A DNA stretch of 64,000 bases. Source: Amorphoplanes friuliensis DSM 7358. GTDB taxonomy: Bacteria; Actinomycetota; Actinomycetes; Mycobacteriales; Micromonosporaceae. How positions within the stretch are numbered: the first letter of the stretch is position 1; the number at the start of each line of letters is the position of its first letter. The stretch lies in the NCBI RefSeq assembly GCF_000494755.1, contig NC_022657.1, positions 3,510,001 through 3,574,000 on the forward strand, in the 5' to 3' direction. The notes under the pieces are model-generated. The model did not search any database, had not been told where the DNA came from, and saw only the letters and a list, made by a program, of their open reading frames with translations. Shown in pieces: positions 17,153-25,739 of the stretch. Made by a program: the position numbers and the translations under genes.

Positions 17153-17448
17153 CAGGCGATCGCCTTCACCAGGAGGACGACGACCGCGGCGACCGCCCAC
17201 AGGCTCAGACCGGCGCCGGCACCCAGGCCGATGCCCCACCACTTGCCGACCGCCGCGGCCTTGGCGAAGTAGCCGGCCACGGCACCCTCGACCGGTTCGC
17301 GGACCGCCTCCGGGGTGTTCTCCCCGTTGGTGAGCCAGTAGCTGAACTGGTATTGGAGCGCGTCGAGTGCCTCGCCATTGCCGTACTGCCGGCGTACCTG
17401 GGCGCGCATCGCTTCACGCCCGGGGTAGGCCATCTCCGAGACGTCCAT
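17152..17448 (-). CDS. Small single-pass membrane protein
   Basis: A 98-aa protein with a soluble N-terminal part of about 65 residues (many Gln, Tyr and Arg) and a C-terminal membrane helix (about 68-96, LSLWAVAAVVVLLVKAI). The layout suggests an anchor with the N-terminal part in the cytoplasm. ATG 17448 directly abuts the stop of the kinase-like gene, with no spacing. The gene overlaps the GTPase start by one base, so it is an integral operon member. No family was recognised. It could be a membrane tether or activator for the GTPase or the kinase. Confidence 0.75.
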   Translation of the reverse strand: MDVSEMAYPGREAMRAQVRRQYGNGEALDALQYQFSYWLTNGENTPEAVREPVEGAVAGYFAKAAAVGKWWGIGLGAGAGLSLWAVAAVVVLLVKAIA

Positions 17449-18852
17449 TCACATCCCCCATCCCGTCACGTCGAAGAGCACGACGATCAACACGGCTGCA
17501 AAACCCAGGAGGACCAGTCCCGCGTACCGGGCCGCGGTGCGTGCCGCCACTCGCTGGCTCTGCCGCTCCAGCAGGCGGTTCGCCTCGTTCTGCAGCTCGA
17601 ACTGGGAATGGGGACGCTGCCGCAGGGCGGTCCGGAAGAGGGCGATGTCGTCGGCGTACGGGTCCGGATCGACCCAGCCGGGCGGCCGGGGCGCCGGGGT
17701 CTCCGCACCGGACGGCACCGCCTGCCGGAGACGGCCGAGCCAGCCGACAGCCCACGGCCCGGTGTCCTCGACGGACCTCCCGGCCTCCCCGGTACGTCCG
17801 AACGGCTCGGCCAGCACGGTGATGAGCTCCTGCCAGTGGCTCTCGCGCCAGTGCTGCCGCAGGATCCCGGCGACGGCCTCCGCGGAGTCGACGGGTCGTT
17901 CGCCGTTGTCGGTGCGCAGCAGCCGTTCCATGCAGTCGCGCCCGGCGAGCGCGGTGAGCAGGACCAGCGCAAAACCGAACCTGTCCTGGGCGCGCAGCTC
18001 ACCGGGGTCGTACCGCAGTCCGTCGGCGAGGCGGGGCCGGCGCAGGTAGAAGTCGGGTGTCGGCAGTTCCGGTGGCGGCTGGCCGGTGGGCGTACCGGAG
18101 TCGGTGTCGACCAGGACAAATTCCCGGGCGCCCGGGATGAGGTAGACGCACACGTTGTCGGGGCGGATGTCGCAGTGCGCCCAGCCCAGGTCGTGCAGTT
18201 TGTCGAGTCCGGCCGCCATCGACGCGAAGTGGTTCAGGTGCTCGATCGCCGGGGTGGGGCACCACGGGTCCCACGGGGGACGGATCAGCAGCGGGGACAC
18301 GGCGAGCAGGTAGAGGCCGGAGTTCGAGGGATGGTCCTGGAACCACAGCGGCAGTGTCCGCATCGGCCGCTCGGCGACGACCAGCGCATCCACCGGGGCG
18401 CCCAGCCGGGTGGCGACGTCACCGGCCCGGTCCTCCTCCCCGCTGCCCCGCACGATCTGCACCGGGGTCACCGCCCACGGTGGCTCGATCGGGATGCGGG
18501 TGCGTCCGGGGACCGCCGCGTTGGCCTCCTGCAGGGCGACGGCCTGCCGGTGCAGGTAGTCGCGCATCGCGTCCACGTCGGCCTGCTGACACTGGTAGAT
18601 CTTGACGAACCAGTCGTCCCAGCGTGCCGAGGCCTCGCCGGAGAACTTCACGGTCCGGCCCCGCGTGTACGCGACCGTCGCCAGGACCTTGCGCCCGTGG
18701 GTATGCACCTTGTCGCCGGGCAGGGAGAAGTAGACCTGCCGGGACTCGCCCAGCTGGTCGCCGGGCTCGTGGACCGGTGGAGCGATCGTCACCTCGGCCG
18801 ACCAGCCGGTTCCCCGGAGCACGATGGGCAGTTCGGTGTCCAGCGACGGCAC
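17449..18852 (-). CDS. Protein kinase-like protein with C-terminal membrane anchor
   Basis: A 467-aa protein. A beta-rich N-terminal region precedes DWFVKIYQ, whose Lys (about residue 90) fits the kinase beta-3 lysine. The catalytic loop is HCDIRPDN (about 226-233; HRD is changed to HCD, catalytic Asp and metal-binding Asn kept). VDTDSG near 247 stands in for DFG, with its Asp kept. A glycine-rich loop is not obvious. One membrane helix lies near the end (about 440-462). The key residues suggest a functional, atypical Ser/Thr kinase, or a pseudokinase if the loop is absent. Start is GTG 18852, three bases after the preceding gene. It lacks extracellular PASTA domains, unlike PknB. Confidence 0.75.
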   Translation of the reverse strand: MPSLDTELPIVLRGTGWSAEVTIAPPVHEPGDQLGESRQVYFSLPGDKVHTHGRKVLATVAYTRGRTVKFSGEASARWDDWFVKIYQCQQADVDAMRDYLHRQAVALQEANAAVPGRTRIPIEPPWAVTPVQIVRGSGEEDRAGDVATRLGAPVDALVVAERPMRTLPLWFQDHPSNSGLYLLAVSPLLIRPPWDPWCPTPAIEHLNHFASMAAGLDKLHDLGWAHCDIRPDNVCVYLIPGAREFVLVDTDSGTPTGQPPPELPTPDFYLRRPRLADGLRYDPGELRAQDRFGFALVLLTALAGRDCMERLLRTDNGERPVDSAEAVAGILRQHWRESHWQELITVLAEPFGRTGEAGRSVEDTGPWAVGWLGRLRQAVPSGAETPAPRPPGWVDPDPYADDIALFRTALRQRPHSQFELQNEANRLLERQSQRVAARTAARYAGLVLLGFAAVLIVVLFDVTGWGM

Positions 18853-18855
18853 GGC

Positions 18856-19566
18856 TCAGACCCTCCGATCGACGCGGTAGGTCAGCCGGGTGGAGACGGC
18901 GCTGTCCGCCCGCGAGAAGACGATGCTGCCGGTCTCGCCGGCCGTCACGAGGTACCCGGGTTCCAGCCGGAGGCCGTCCACTTCCACGATGTACTCCGGG
19001 CGTTGCTCGGACCGGCACACCTCCGTGTCACCGAGCTGGTGCCGGACCTCCAGCAGCACCCCGCGGGGCACGGCCTGCACGGTTTCCGGGATGAGGTACC
19101 CGCTGCCGCGCTGGGCCGGGATGCTGCGCCCCAGCGGGACCCAGTCCGGGCCGGACACCAGCGGGAAATCCCAGCGCAGCGAGCTGCCGTACGAGAGCCG
19201 CAACGTCCGGCCGGAGTCGGGCCGGCGCTGCTGCGGCGGCCGTGTCTGCTCGCTGCCGGGGATCGGCGGGGTGACCTCGAGGCGGTACCCGGGTGCGCCG
19301 AGCCGTGGCTGGACGGGGAACCGCACGTCCACGGCCCGCGCGCGGACCAGGCGGCCGGCGAAGATGTCGGCCTGGCGGCGGATCTCCACGGTGACGAGCT
19401 GCAGCGCGGACGCGGTGACGAGCTGCGCCTCGATCACCGTTCCCCGCAGGTCGAGCCCGGGGGTGCGGTGCGCCCGCTCGCAGTATTCGTGGAAGGCGCT
19501 CCGGAAGTACGCCAGCACCTCGGACTCGAAGGCCCGCTGGTCGTCGGCGGACAGGGCTGGTGTCAT
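18856..19566 (-). CDS. Hypothetical 236-aa protein of the SEDS-PBP operon
   Basis: No family was recognised. ATG 19566 overlaps the stop of the SEDS-PBP gene (ATGA), and the frame runs open further upstream only as a shadow. The first 110 residues look helical with some strand (a VIEAQLVTASALQLVTVEIR-like segment). A proline-rich linker with PPQQRRP follows, then a beta-rich C-terminal half (short strands with Gly/Pro turns) reminiscent of a small beta-sandwich or receptor domain. No signal peptide or membrane helix is visible. Its place between a wall-synthesis enzyme and a kinase suggests an adaptor or kinase substrate; this is position-based inference. Confidence 0.7.
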   Translation of the reverse strand: MTPALSADDQRAFESEVLAYFRSAFHEYCERAHRTPGLDLRGTVIEAQLVTASALQLVTVEIRRQADIFAGRLVRARAVDVRFPVQPRLGAPGYRLEVTPPIPGSEQTRPPQQRRPDSGRTLRLSYGSSLRWDFPLVSGPDWVPLGRSIPAQRGSGYLIPETVQAVPRGVLLEVRHQLGDTEVCRSEQRPEYIVEVDGLRLEPGYLVTAGETGSIVFSRADSAVSTRLTYRVDRRV

Positions 19567-22500
19567 CGGCTCTCCACGATCGCCTTGGCCAGGGTGCTGG
19601 TGACGTGCCGGGCGCGTCGGCCGCCGGCCTGCTGGTCGCGGGTCTCCATGACCACGGCGAAGGCGACCGGTCCCCGGGGCGTCTCGAGCCAGCCGGCCAC
19701 CCACGAGTTCTGCCGGACGAACTCACCGGCCGGCAGCGGCTGGTCCTGCGGTACGAGCTCGTGGGTGCCGGTCTTCACCCACAATTTCGTACCGGCGGCG
19801 GTGGCCAGCCCCGCGGCGGTGCCGGTGGTCGCGGTCAGCCGCAGGGCGTGGCGCAGTTTGGTGTCGGCGGCGGTGCTCAGCGCGCGTTCGCCGGCACCGG
19901 ACGGGGTACCGGACCTCAGACCGGACGACGGGTCGACGACCTCACCGACCAGCCGCGGACGCACCAGGGTGCCGCCGTTGGCCACTCCGGCGAACACCGA
20001 CGCCATGCCCAGCGGGGTGCCCGACACGTCCTGGCCGCCGAGCGCCCGGTTGCCGATGGCGATGTCGTCGCTGGTCGCCGGGACACACGTGGGTGCGGCG
20101 CCGGGGACGCCGCCGTCCGGGCGTACGGGATCCGTGGCCGGGCAGGAACCGACCCGGAGGCCGAAGCGGGCTGCCTGGGCGGCGATCGCCGGCCAGCCCA
20201 GGCGCTGGGCCAGACCGACGAAGGCGGTGTTGCAGGAACCCGCGAGGGCCCAGGTCAGGCTGATCATGTCCGCCTCGGCGCCGGTGCAGGGACCCCCGCC
20301 GGCGTTGCGGATCCGGACGGTGCCGGACAGCGCGAGCTGCTGCGGCGCCGGCAGCACCGGCGCGTCGACGTCCGCGTCCGGGTTCTCCTCCAGGTACGCC
20401 GCAGCCGTGATCACCTTGAAGGTGGAACCGAGCCCGTACTGCTTGCCGACGGCCCGGTTGATGTGCGGGTCCGGCAGGCGTACCGCCGTGTCACCGTCCA
20501 CGTAGCGGCGCAACTCCGCTTCCCGCTCCGGTGCCGCCGGTGGTGGGACGGCGTAACTCCAGAGCCAGCAGCCGCGCTGACGTTCCACCTCGGTGGTCCG
20601 GCTCGTGCAGCTCGGGTCGTGCTGTTTGTCCGTGAGTCGGCCGCCCTCGGACGGCCGGTTGTAGTGCCGGTGCTCGGCCGAGAAACTGCGCCGCGCCTCC
20701 TCCGGCACGGGTGTCTTCGTGATCACCGTGGCGGGTTCGGCGGGTGCGGTGGCCGCCGCCAGGATCCGCCCGGTCCGCGCTTCGAGCACCACGAGGCCAC
20801 CGGCGAGCGGGCCGTCCGTGCCAGGATCCCGCAGAGCCGCAGCGGCGAGGTGCTGGAGCCGGGGATCGATGGTCAGGTCGAGCCACCCGTCCGCGTCACC
20901 GGTACGCGGTGGCGGCAGCAGGCGGCGGCGCAGGTCGGTCCCGGCCGAACCGTTCAGGACCCGGGCGTACGCCTGGTCGAGCACGCCGGACTCGCCGGTG
21001 CCGACGCGCAGCAGGCCGGCCATGTCCGCCTCGGTGAGGTCGCCGGCGGCGCCACCGTCGAGGCGGTGCCACGTCCCGGCCGGGCGCTCCTGGCGGAAGG
21101 CGGGCTCCCCGCCGAGCCGGATGTCCACCCGCGTCCGCAGCACGGCGATCTCGTCGGTCGAACAGCGGGCGGCATCGGGCGGCGGGGAGGTCAGGCCCTC
21201 CACGGTCGCCTCGCGGGCCGGGCACGGGGGCCGCTTCTGGTCGTGGCCCATCCCGATCATGGCGGGGGCGGGGTAGGGGACCAGGGTCACCGCGATCGTC
21301 AGCAGGACGCACCAGGCCATCGCCGCGGGCCCCCACAGCCGGCCCTGGACCGCGACCGGCGCCACCCCCGCCGCCCGGGGCGCGTTCGCCGCCAGCGCCA
21401 GCACCACGATGATGCCGATCAGGAAGGCCAGCGTGGACTGCCCGCCCCGGGAAAGCAGCGGCGCGGGCACGCCGGAGTGCGGCACCAGGTTGACCGTCGC
21501 GGACAGCACGAACAGGAACTGACCGACCAGCATCGTGGCCATGCCGGCCGCGAACAGCGTGGCCGCGTTGACCCCGGGCCGGGCGCTGCGCACGGCCCGG
21601 ACGACCGCGACGCCGAGCAGGATGGTCAGCCCGGCGCAGGCGAGCACGGCCAGGCCGCCGAGCTTGTTCCACATGACGGCGAGGACGAAGTCGGTCGCGC
21701 CGGCGGGCACACGACCCGACGCGGTGTCGGCCAGCCCGTGCCCCCAGAGCCCGCCGTCCGCCACGGCCGACAACGCCGCGGCCACCTGGGACCGCTGACT
21801 CTCGGTGTCGGCCAGCAGCGACCGCTGACAGGCGATGACGTTCTCGGGCAGCAGCGCCGCGCCGCCCGCCCCGGCCTGCGGCACGGGCGCACACCCCGCT
21901 CCCCACCGGTACGCCCAGGGATCGAGCCAGACCTGGCCCCGCTCGCCGATGTACCCGGTCCAGAAGAGACCGATCACCGCCAGTGGCAGCACCGGCAGCG
22001 CGATCATGAAGTAGAAGCGGTAGCCGGCCGCCATCCGGCGCAGGTTGCGCGAAAAACGGGCGGGTGCCGGGCCGGAGCCGAAGTCCGGCCGGTCGGCGAC
22101 GTTGGACCAGGTCGCGGCCCACGTCACGCCCAGTGTCACGGCGAACGCGGCGACCAGTGTGCCGAAGTCGCTGCGCAGCCCGCTGGCCACGACGATCACG
22201 CTGAGCAGGGCGAGTGGCTTGGCCATCACCATGGTGGTGGAGTGCAGCGCCGGCCGGTGCCACGGTCGCGTCGCGGGCCGCCGGATCAGGCTGCTGTCGA
22301 AGAAGTCCCGATCGGCCGCGACCAGACCGGCGACCACCGCCAGCAACAGCAGCTTGCCGTACTCCGGGGTGGCGACGCCCAGGAAGACGAGCGGGGTCGC
22401 CTGGTCACCACGGTCGGCCAGCGGCAGCAGGAACGGGACCGCCACGACGGCCAGGACGACGGCGGCGAGCGTCCGGTTGGCGCGGATGCCGCGGGCGCGC

Positions 22501-23075
22501 ACGACGAGCCGGTCCCACCGGCCGCGCGCCCAGGTGGTGTCCCGGCCCAGCACGGCCAGCACAGCGGCGACACCGCCGAGCGGCACCAGCAGGGACCAGA
22601 AACCCGCGCGTACGGCGTTCTCCGCGAACGCCGCGCTCACCGGCGCGTCCGGCTCGGCGACGATCACCAGGCGTACGGCCAGCAGCGAGCCGACCTCGAG
22701 GAGGACCAGGGTCGCCAGCAGCACACCCGACGCGGGACCGGCGATGGTGCCCGGGTGCGGCCCGGGGGACGACCGGCGCAGCAGACCACGGCCGAGGTGG
22801 GCCAGGAGCACCAGCAGGGCCGAGGTGACGGCGAGCCACGGGCCGTTGAGTGATCCACTGAGGAGGAAACCGCCGGCGATGAGCGCGGGCGGACCGTAGA
22901 ACGCGATTCTTTCCCGCATTCCGGCCCGTCGGCGCAACCGGCCGGTAATCGCGACCGTCACCATTCCGCACGCCCACAGAAGTCCTGCGAGAATCAGCAG
23001 ATTTGTCCGGCCGGGACCCGTGACCAGCGCCGCCAACCGTCTCCGCCCTTTCACCGCACCGCGAAACAAATTCAT
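19563..23075 (-). CDS. SEDS (FtsW/RodA) glycosyltransferase fused to class B penicillin-binding transpeptidase
   Basis: About 1170 aa from ATG 23075 (TTG 23153 is an alternative). The N-terminal two thirds is a many-helix SEDS polymerase with TPEYGKLLLL, SDFGTLVAAF, ATDFVLAVMWNKLGG and HSGVPAPLLSRGGQSTL, matching conserved FtsW/RodA positions. An extracellular part follows with a transpeptidase domain: STFK (SxxK, about residue 884), SCN (about 948) and KTGT (about 1100). SEDS and class B PBP are normally separate proteins that form a complex polymerising and cross-linking peptidoglycan; here they are one chain. The gene leads an operon with kinase and GTPase genes, recalling the rodA-pbpA-pknAB cluster of actinobacteria but rearranged. 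Confidence 0.88.
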   Translation of the reverse strand: MNLFRGAVKGRRRLAALVTGPGRTNLLILAGLLWACGMVTVAITGRLRRRAGMRERIAFYGPPALIAGGFLLSGSLNGPWLAVTSALLVLLAHLGRGLLRRSSPGPHPGTIAGPASGVLLATLVLLEVGSLLAVRLVIVAEPDAPVSAAFAENAVRAGFWSLLVPLGGVAAVLAVLGRDTTWARGRWDRLVVRARGIRANRTLAAVVLAVVAVPFLLPLADRGDQATPLVFLGVATPEYGKLLLLAVVAGLVAADRDFFDSSLIRRPATRPWHRPALHSTTMVMAKPLALLSVIVVASGLRSDFGTLVAAFAVTLGVTWAATWSNVADRPDFGSGPAPARFSRNLRRMAAGYRFYFMIALPVLPLAVIGLFWTGYIGERGQVWLDPWAYRWGAGCAPVPQAGAGGAALLPENVIACQRSLLADTESQRSQVAAALSAVADGGLWGHGLADTASGRVPAGATDFVLAVMWNKLGGLAVLACAGLTILLGVAVVRAVRSARPGVNAATLFAAGMATMLVGQFLFVLSATVNLVPHSGVPAPLLSRGGQSTLAFLIGIIVVLALAANAPRAAGVAPVAVQGRLWGPAAMAWCVLLTIAVTLVPYPAPAMIGMGHDQKRPPCPAREATVEGLTSPPPDAARCSTDEIAVLRTRVDIRLGGEPAFRQERPAGTWHRLDGGAAGDLTEADMAGLLRVGTGESGVLDQAYARVLNGSAGTDLRRRLLPPPRTGDADGWLDLTIDPRLQHLAAAALRDPGTDGPLAGGLVVLEARTGRILAAATAPAEPATVITKTPVPEEARRSFSAEHRHYNRPSEGGRLTDKQHDPSCTSRTTEVERQRGCWLWSYAVPPPAAPEREAELRRYVDGDTAVRLPDPHINRAVGKQYGLGSTFKVITAAAYLEENPDADVDAPVLPAPQQLALSGTVRIRNAGGGPCTGAEADMISLTWALAGSCNTAFVGLAQRLGWPAIAAQAARFGLRVGSCPATDPVRPDGGVPGAAPTCVPATSDDIAIGNRALGGQDVSGTPLGMASVFAGVANGGTLVRPRLVGEVVDPSSGLRSGTPSGAGERALSTAADTKLRHALRLTATTGTAAGLATAAGTKLWVKTGTHELVPQDQPLPAGEFVRQNSWVAGWLETPRGPVAFAVVMETRDQQAGGRRARHVTSTLAKAIVESR

Positions 23076-23166
23076 CAGACGGCGCCGGGAATGGACAAAT
23101 ATGGTGTGGCGGCCCGTACGGAAATCCTCCGCCGCGGCGCGGGAATGCGTCAATCGCCCGCAGCGT

Positions 23167-23193
23167 GGTTATCCGGAACCGCTCGGATTAACC
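23167..23193 (-). terminator. Possible hairpin between MBL gene and SEDS-PBP gene
   Basis: GGTTATCCG (23167-23175) and CGGATTAACC (23184-23193) are inverted repeats with a one-base bulge around an 8-base loop. It lies 12 bases beyond the stop of the MBL hydrolase gene and upstream of the SEDS-PBP gene, both on the minus strand. It could end the MBL transcript. No T-run is visible, as is common in high-GC genomes. Confidence 0.4.
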
Positions 23194-23204
23194 CGTACGT
23201 GTGG

Positions 23205-23933
23205 TCAGGACGGTAACGAGGCCGCGAGTTTTCGCAACTGGTCGGCGGCGCCGCTGGTCAGGGGGTCGCCGTGGCCGGGAAGGACCGTCTTGACCGGCAG
23301 GGCGGCCAGTTTGCGGATCGACGCTGCCGCCTGCCCTTCGTCCGCTGTGTAGCGAGGGTCGGACCCCGCCAGGCCGTCCGAGGTGCGCAGCGCGTCACCG
23401 GCCACCAGCACGCCGGTCGACGGATCGAAGACCGAGATGTGGCCGCTCGTGTGCCCCGGCGTGCCGATGATCTGGAGGCCGAAGACCTCGTCGCCGTCGT
23501 TCAGCGGCTTCAGGGGCTTGTCCGAGGTGATGGCGGCGACGTCGGCCGCACCGGCGTACAGGGTGGCGCCGACCTTGGGGGGAACGCCGGCCAGGCCGCC
23601 GGCGTGGTCGGGGTGCTGGTGGGTGAGGACGATGTGGCGGACGGCGTCCCAGCTGCTGCCGGCGCCTTTCAGGGCGGCTTCGATCGCATCGGCCGAGCCG
23701 CCGGTGCCGAGGTCCACGATCGCCACCTCACGGCCGCGGATCAGCAGGTAGGCCGAGACGAAGGTGAGATCGACCCGCTTCCAGTCCAGCGAGGACGGCG
23801 GGGAAGCGGAGGCAGGGGGAGTGGCGGGCGAGTCGGAGGTGCATCCCGTGACGGTGTTGAGCACGGTGACGCCGAGGACGCCGGCGCCGGCGGAGAGGAG
23901 GAGGCGGCGGCGGGTGACCAGGAAGTCCGTCAT
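23205..23933 (-). CDS. Exported MBL-fold metallo-hydrolase
   Basis: A 242-aa metallo-beta-lactamase-fold protein. The N-terminus has RRRLLLSAGAG followed by a hydrophobic stretch and a VTGC lipobox-like site, so it is probably a Tat-exported lipoprotein. The zinc site is clear: HQHPDH (HxHxDH), GTPGHTSGH, GDAL with the bridging Asp, and a final PGHG. The N-terminal part after the signal is short, as in hydrolases of the glyoxalase II/lactonase type rather than true beta-lactamases. The substrate is unknown. Its start overlaps the stop of the LysR gene (ATGA), so the pair is an operon on the minus strand. Confidence 0.85.
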   Translation of the reverse strand: MTDFLVTRRRLLLSAGAGVLGVTVLNTVTGCTSDSPATPPASASPPSSLDWKRVDLTFVSAYLLIRGREVAIVDLGTGGSADAIEAALKGAGSSWDAVRHIVLTHQHPDHAGGLAGVPPKVGATLYAGAADVAAITSDKPLKPLNDGDEVFGLQIIGTPGHTSGHISVFDPSTGVLVAGDALRTSDGLAGSDPRYTADEGQAAASIRKLAALPVKTVLPGHGDPLTSGAADQLRKLAASLPS

Positions 23934-24844
23934 GCCGGTTGATTATCCGCCAGAACGGCCGCCTCGTCGTGCAGCGCGCGGACCATCGCGGCCGCCGCCG
24001 GGGACGGGTCCTGGGCGGTGACGGCGGCGCAGGACCGGCCGCCCCAGTCCGGATCGTCGACCTTCACCACCTTCACCCCCTCCGGTACGGACGCAGCAGC
24101 GATCCCCGGCAGCAGCGTGATGCCCAGCCCGGCCGCGACCAGGCCGAGACGGGTCGGCCATTCGCGGACGGCGTGGCCGGTGCGGGCGTCGCGGAGGGTC
24201 GGCCACGCCCCGAACTGCGGATCACCCTGTGCGCCCGTACCGATGATCCAGGTTTCTGATCGGAGGTCGGCGACCGTGACGCGGCGCCGACGGGCCAGGC
24301 GGTGGTTGGCGGCGACGGCGATGCGGAGGTCGTCGTCGAGGAGGCGGTGCCGGCGCAGGCCGGTCAGGTCGTAGTCCTGGAGGCCGTGGCCGACGCCGAT
24401 CACCGCGACCTCGAGGCGGCCCGACCGGAGCCTCGACAGCAGGGCCGGGGTGGAACCCTCGTGCAGGGCGACGGCGAGGCCGGGGTGGTCGCGGGCGAGG
24501 TGGGCGATCGCCCGGGGGAGCAGCACCGCCGCCGCCGTCGGGAAGCCGCCGATCGACAGGCGACCCGCAAGACGGTCACGGAGACCGGCGAGCTCCTGCT
24601 CGGCGGCTTCGATCCGCGCCAGCACCGTGGTCGCGTGCCGGACCAGGACGGCACCGGCCGGGCTCGGGACCACACCACGGGCGTGACGGTCGAAGAGCGG
24701 GCTGCCCGCGGCGTCCTCCATCACCCCCACCTGGCGGGAGATCGCCGACTGCGTGTAGCCCAGCGATTCCGCGGCGGCGGTGAACGAGCCGGTGGCCGCA
24801 ACCTCCCGGATCACCCGCAGCCCGACCAGCGTGAAGTCTGCCAT
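23930..24844 (-). CDS. LysR-family transcriptional regulator
   Basis: A 304-aa LysR regulator. Residues 1-60 form the winged helix-turn-helix (GSFTAAAESLGYTQSAISRQ), followed by the linker helix and a periplasmic-binding-like effector domain. The start at 24844 faces the SDR gene (24932), with 87 bases between, which is the classic LysR arrangement of a regulator divergent from its target. It also precedes the MBL hydrolase, with which it overlaps by four bases. It likely regulates both the SDR and its own operon; the effector is unknown. Confidence 0.9.
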   Translation of the reverse strand: MADFTLVGLRVIREVAATGSFTAAAESLGYTQSAISRQVGVMEDAAGSPLFDRHARGVVPSPAGAVLVRHATTVLARIEAAEQELAGLRDRLAGRLSIGGFPTAAAVLLPRAIAHLARDHPGLAVALHEGSTPALLSRLRSGRLEVAVIGVGHGLQDYDLTGLRRHRLLDDDLRIAVAANHRLARRRRVTVADLRSETWIIGTGAQGDPQFGAWPTLRDARTGHAVREWPTRLGLVAAGLGITLLPGIAAASVPEGVKVVKVDDPDWGGRSCAAVTAQDPSPAAAAMVRALHDEAAVLADNQPA

Positions 24845-24931
24845 CCCGTCAACCTAGGCATGAGCAGAGCGCATGGCAAACATGATTAACCATCGCTTGT
24901 CGTGCTGGCTCGACCGGCGCAGGGTGGAGAC
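24845..24931. promoter_or_regulatory. Divergent LysR/SDR control region
   Basis: Eighty-seven bases between divergent starts. They include an AT-rich patch (GCAAACATGATTAACCATCG near 24872-24891), unusual in this GC-rich sequence and the likely site of promoter and LysR binding. T-N11-A type LysR boxes can be drawn but none is unique. A GGTGGAG ribosome site precedes the SDR start. Confidence 0.5.
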
Positions 24932-25735
24932 ATGACAAAGGTTTGGTTCATCACCGGAACGTCGAAGGGCTTCGGCCGCGAATGGGCCGAGGCCGCGCTC
25001 GACCGCGGGGACAGGGTCGCCGCGACAGCGCGGGACACGACCCAGATCAAGGACCTGACCGCACGGTACGGCGAAGCTGTGCTCCCGATCGAGCTGGACG
25101 TCACCGACCGCACGCGTGCCTTCGAGGCCGTGCGCACCGCCGCGGACCACTTCGGCCGGCTCGACGTCGTGGTCAACAACGCGGGCTACGGCCACTTCGG
25201 CATGGTCGAGGAGCTGAGCGAGGACGACATCCGCGCGCAGATGGAGACCAACTTCTTCGGGGCGCTGTGGGTCACCCAGGCGGCACTGCCGATCATGCGG
25301 GCGCAGCGGTCGGGGCACCTGATCCAGGTCACCAGCGAGGGCGGCGTGATCGCCTACCCCGGTATCGGCGCGTACCACGCGTCGAAGTGGGCGCTCGAAG
25401 GGCTGACCCAGTCGCTGTACCAGGAGGTCGGCGCGTTCGGCATCCACGTCACCGACCTCGAACCCGGCCCGTACGCGACGGACTGGCTCCCCGGCGGTGC
25501 CCGGCACAGCGCCGAGAACCCGGACTACCAGCCCGTCCGGGCCGGGCTGAAGAGCGACTGGGATCTTGGTGACCCCCGCGCCACCAGGGCCGCGATCCTG
25601 GCCCTGGTGGACGCCGAGAAGCCACCGCTGCGCCTCCTGCTCGGCAAGTCCCTGGCCATGGTGACCGAGGACTACCGCAGCCGCCTGCAGACCTGGAACG
25701 ACTGGCAGGACGTCTCGGTGCGCGCGTTCGGCTGA
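24932..25735 (+). CDS. Short-chain dehydrogenase/reductase (SDR)
   Basis: A 267-aa classical SDR. The cofactor motif is TGTSKGFGR (TGxxxGxG) near residue 8, NNAGYG is near 85, and the catalytic Ser precedes YHASK (YxxxK) near 150. A cytoplasmic NAD(P)-dependent alcohol/ketone oxidoreductase is expected. ATG 24932 is chosen because GGTGGAG lies about six bases upstream; an in-frame start at 24902 lacks one. It is divergent from the LysR gene. It ends four bases before the oppositely oriented CE15 gene. Confidence 0.9.
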   Translation: MTKVWFITGTSKGFGREWAEAALDRGDRVAATARDTTQIKDLTARYGEAVLPIELDVTDRTRAFEAVRTAADHFGRLDVVVNNAGYGHFGMVEELSEDDIRAQMETNFFGALWVTQAALPIMRAQRSGHLIQVTSEGGVIAYPGIGAYHASKWALEGLTQSLYQEVGAFGIHVTDLEPGPYATDWLPGGARHSAENPDYQPVRAGLKSDWDLGDPRATRAAILALVDAEKPPLRLLLGKSLAMVTEDYRSRLQTWNDWQDVSVRAFG

Positions 25736-25739
25736 CAGC

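Noticed and set aside
19560-22853. 1097-codon plus-strand open frame opposite the SEDS-PBP gene
   Set aside because: Low-complexity Arg/Gly/His/Gln composition with no motif, while the opposite strand encodes an intact SEDS-PBP.
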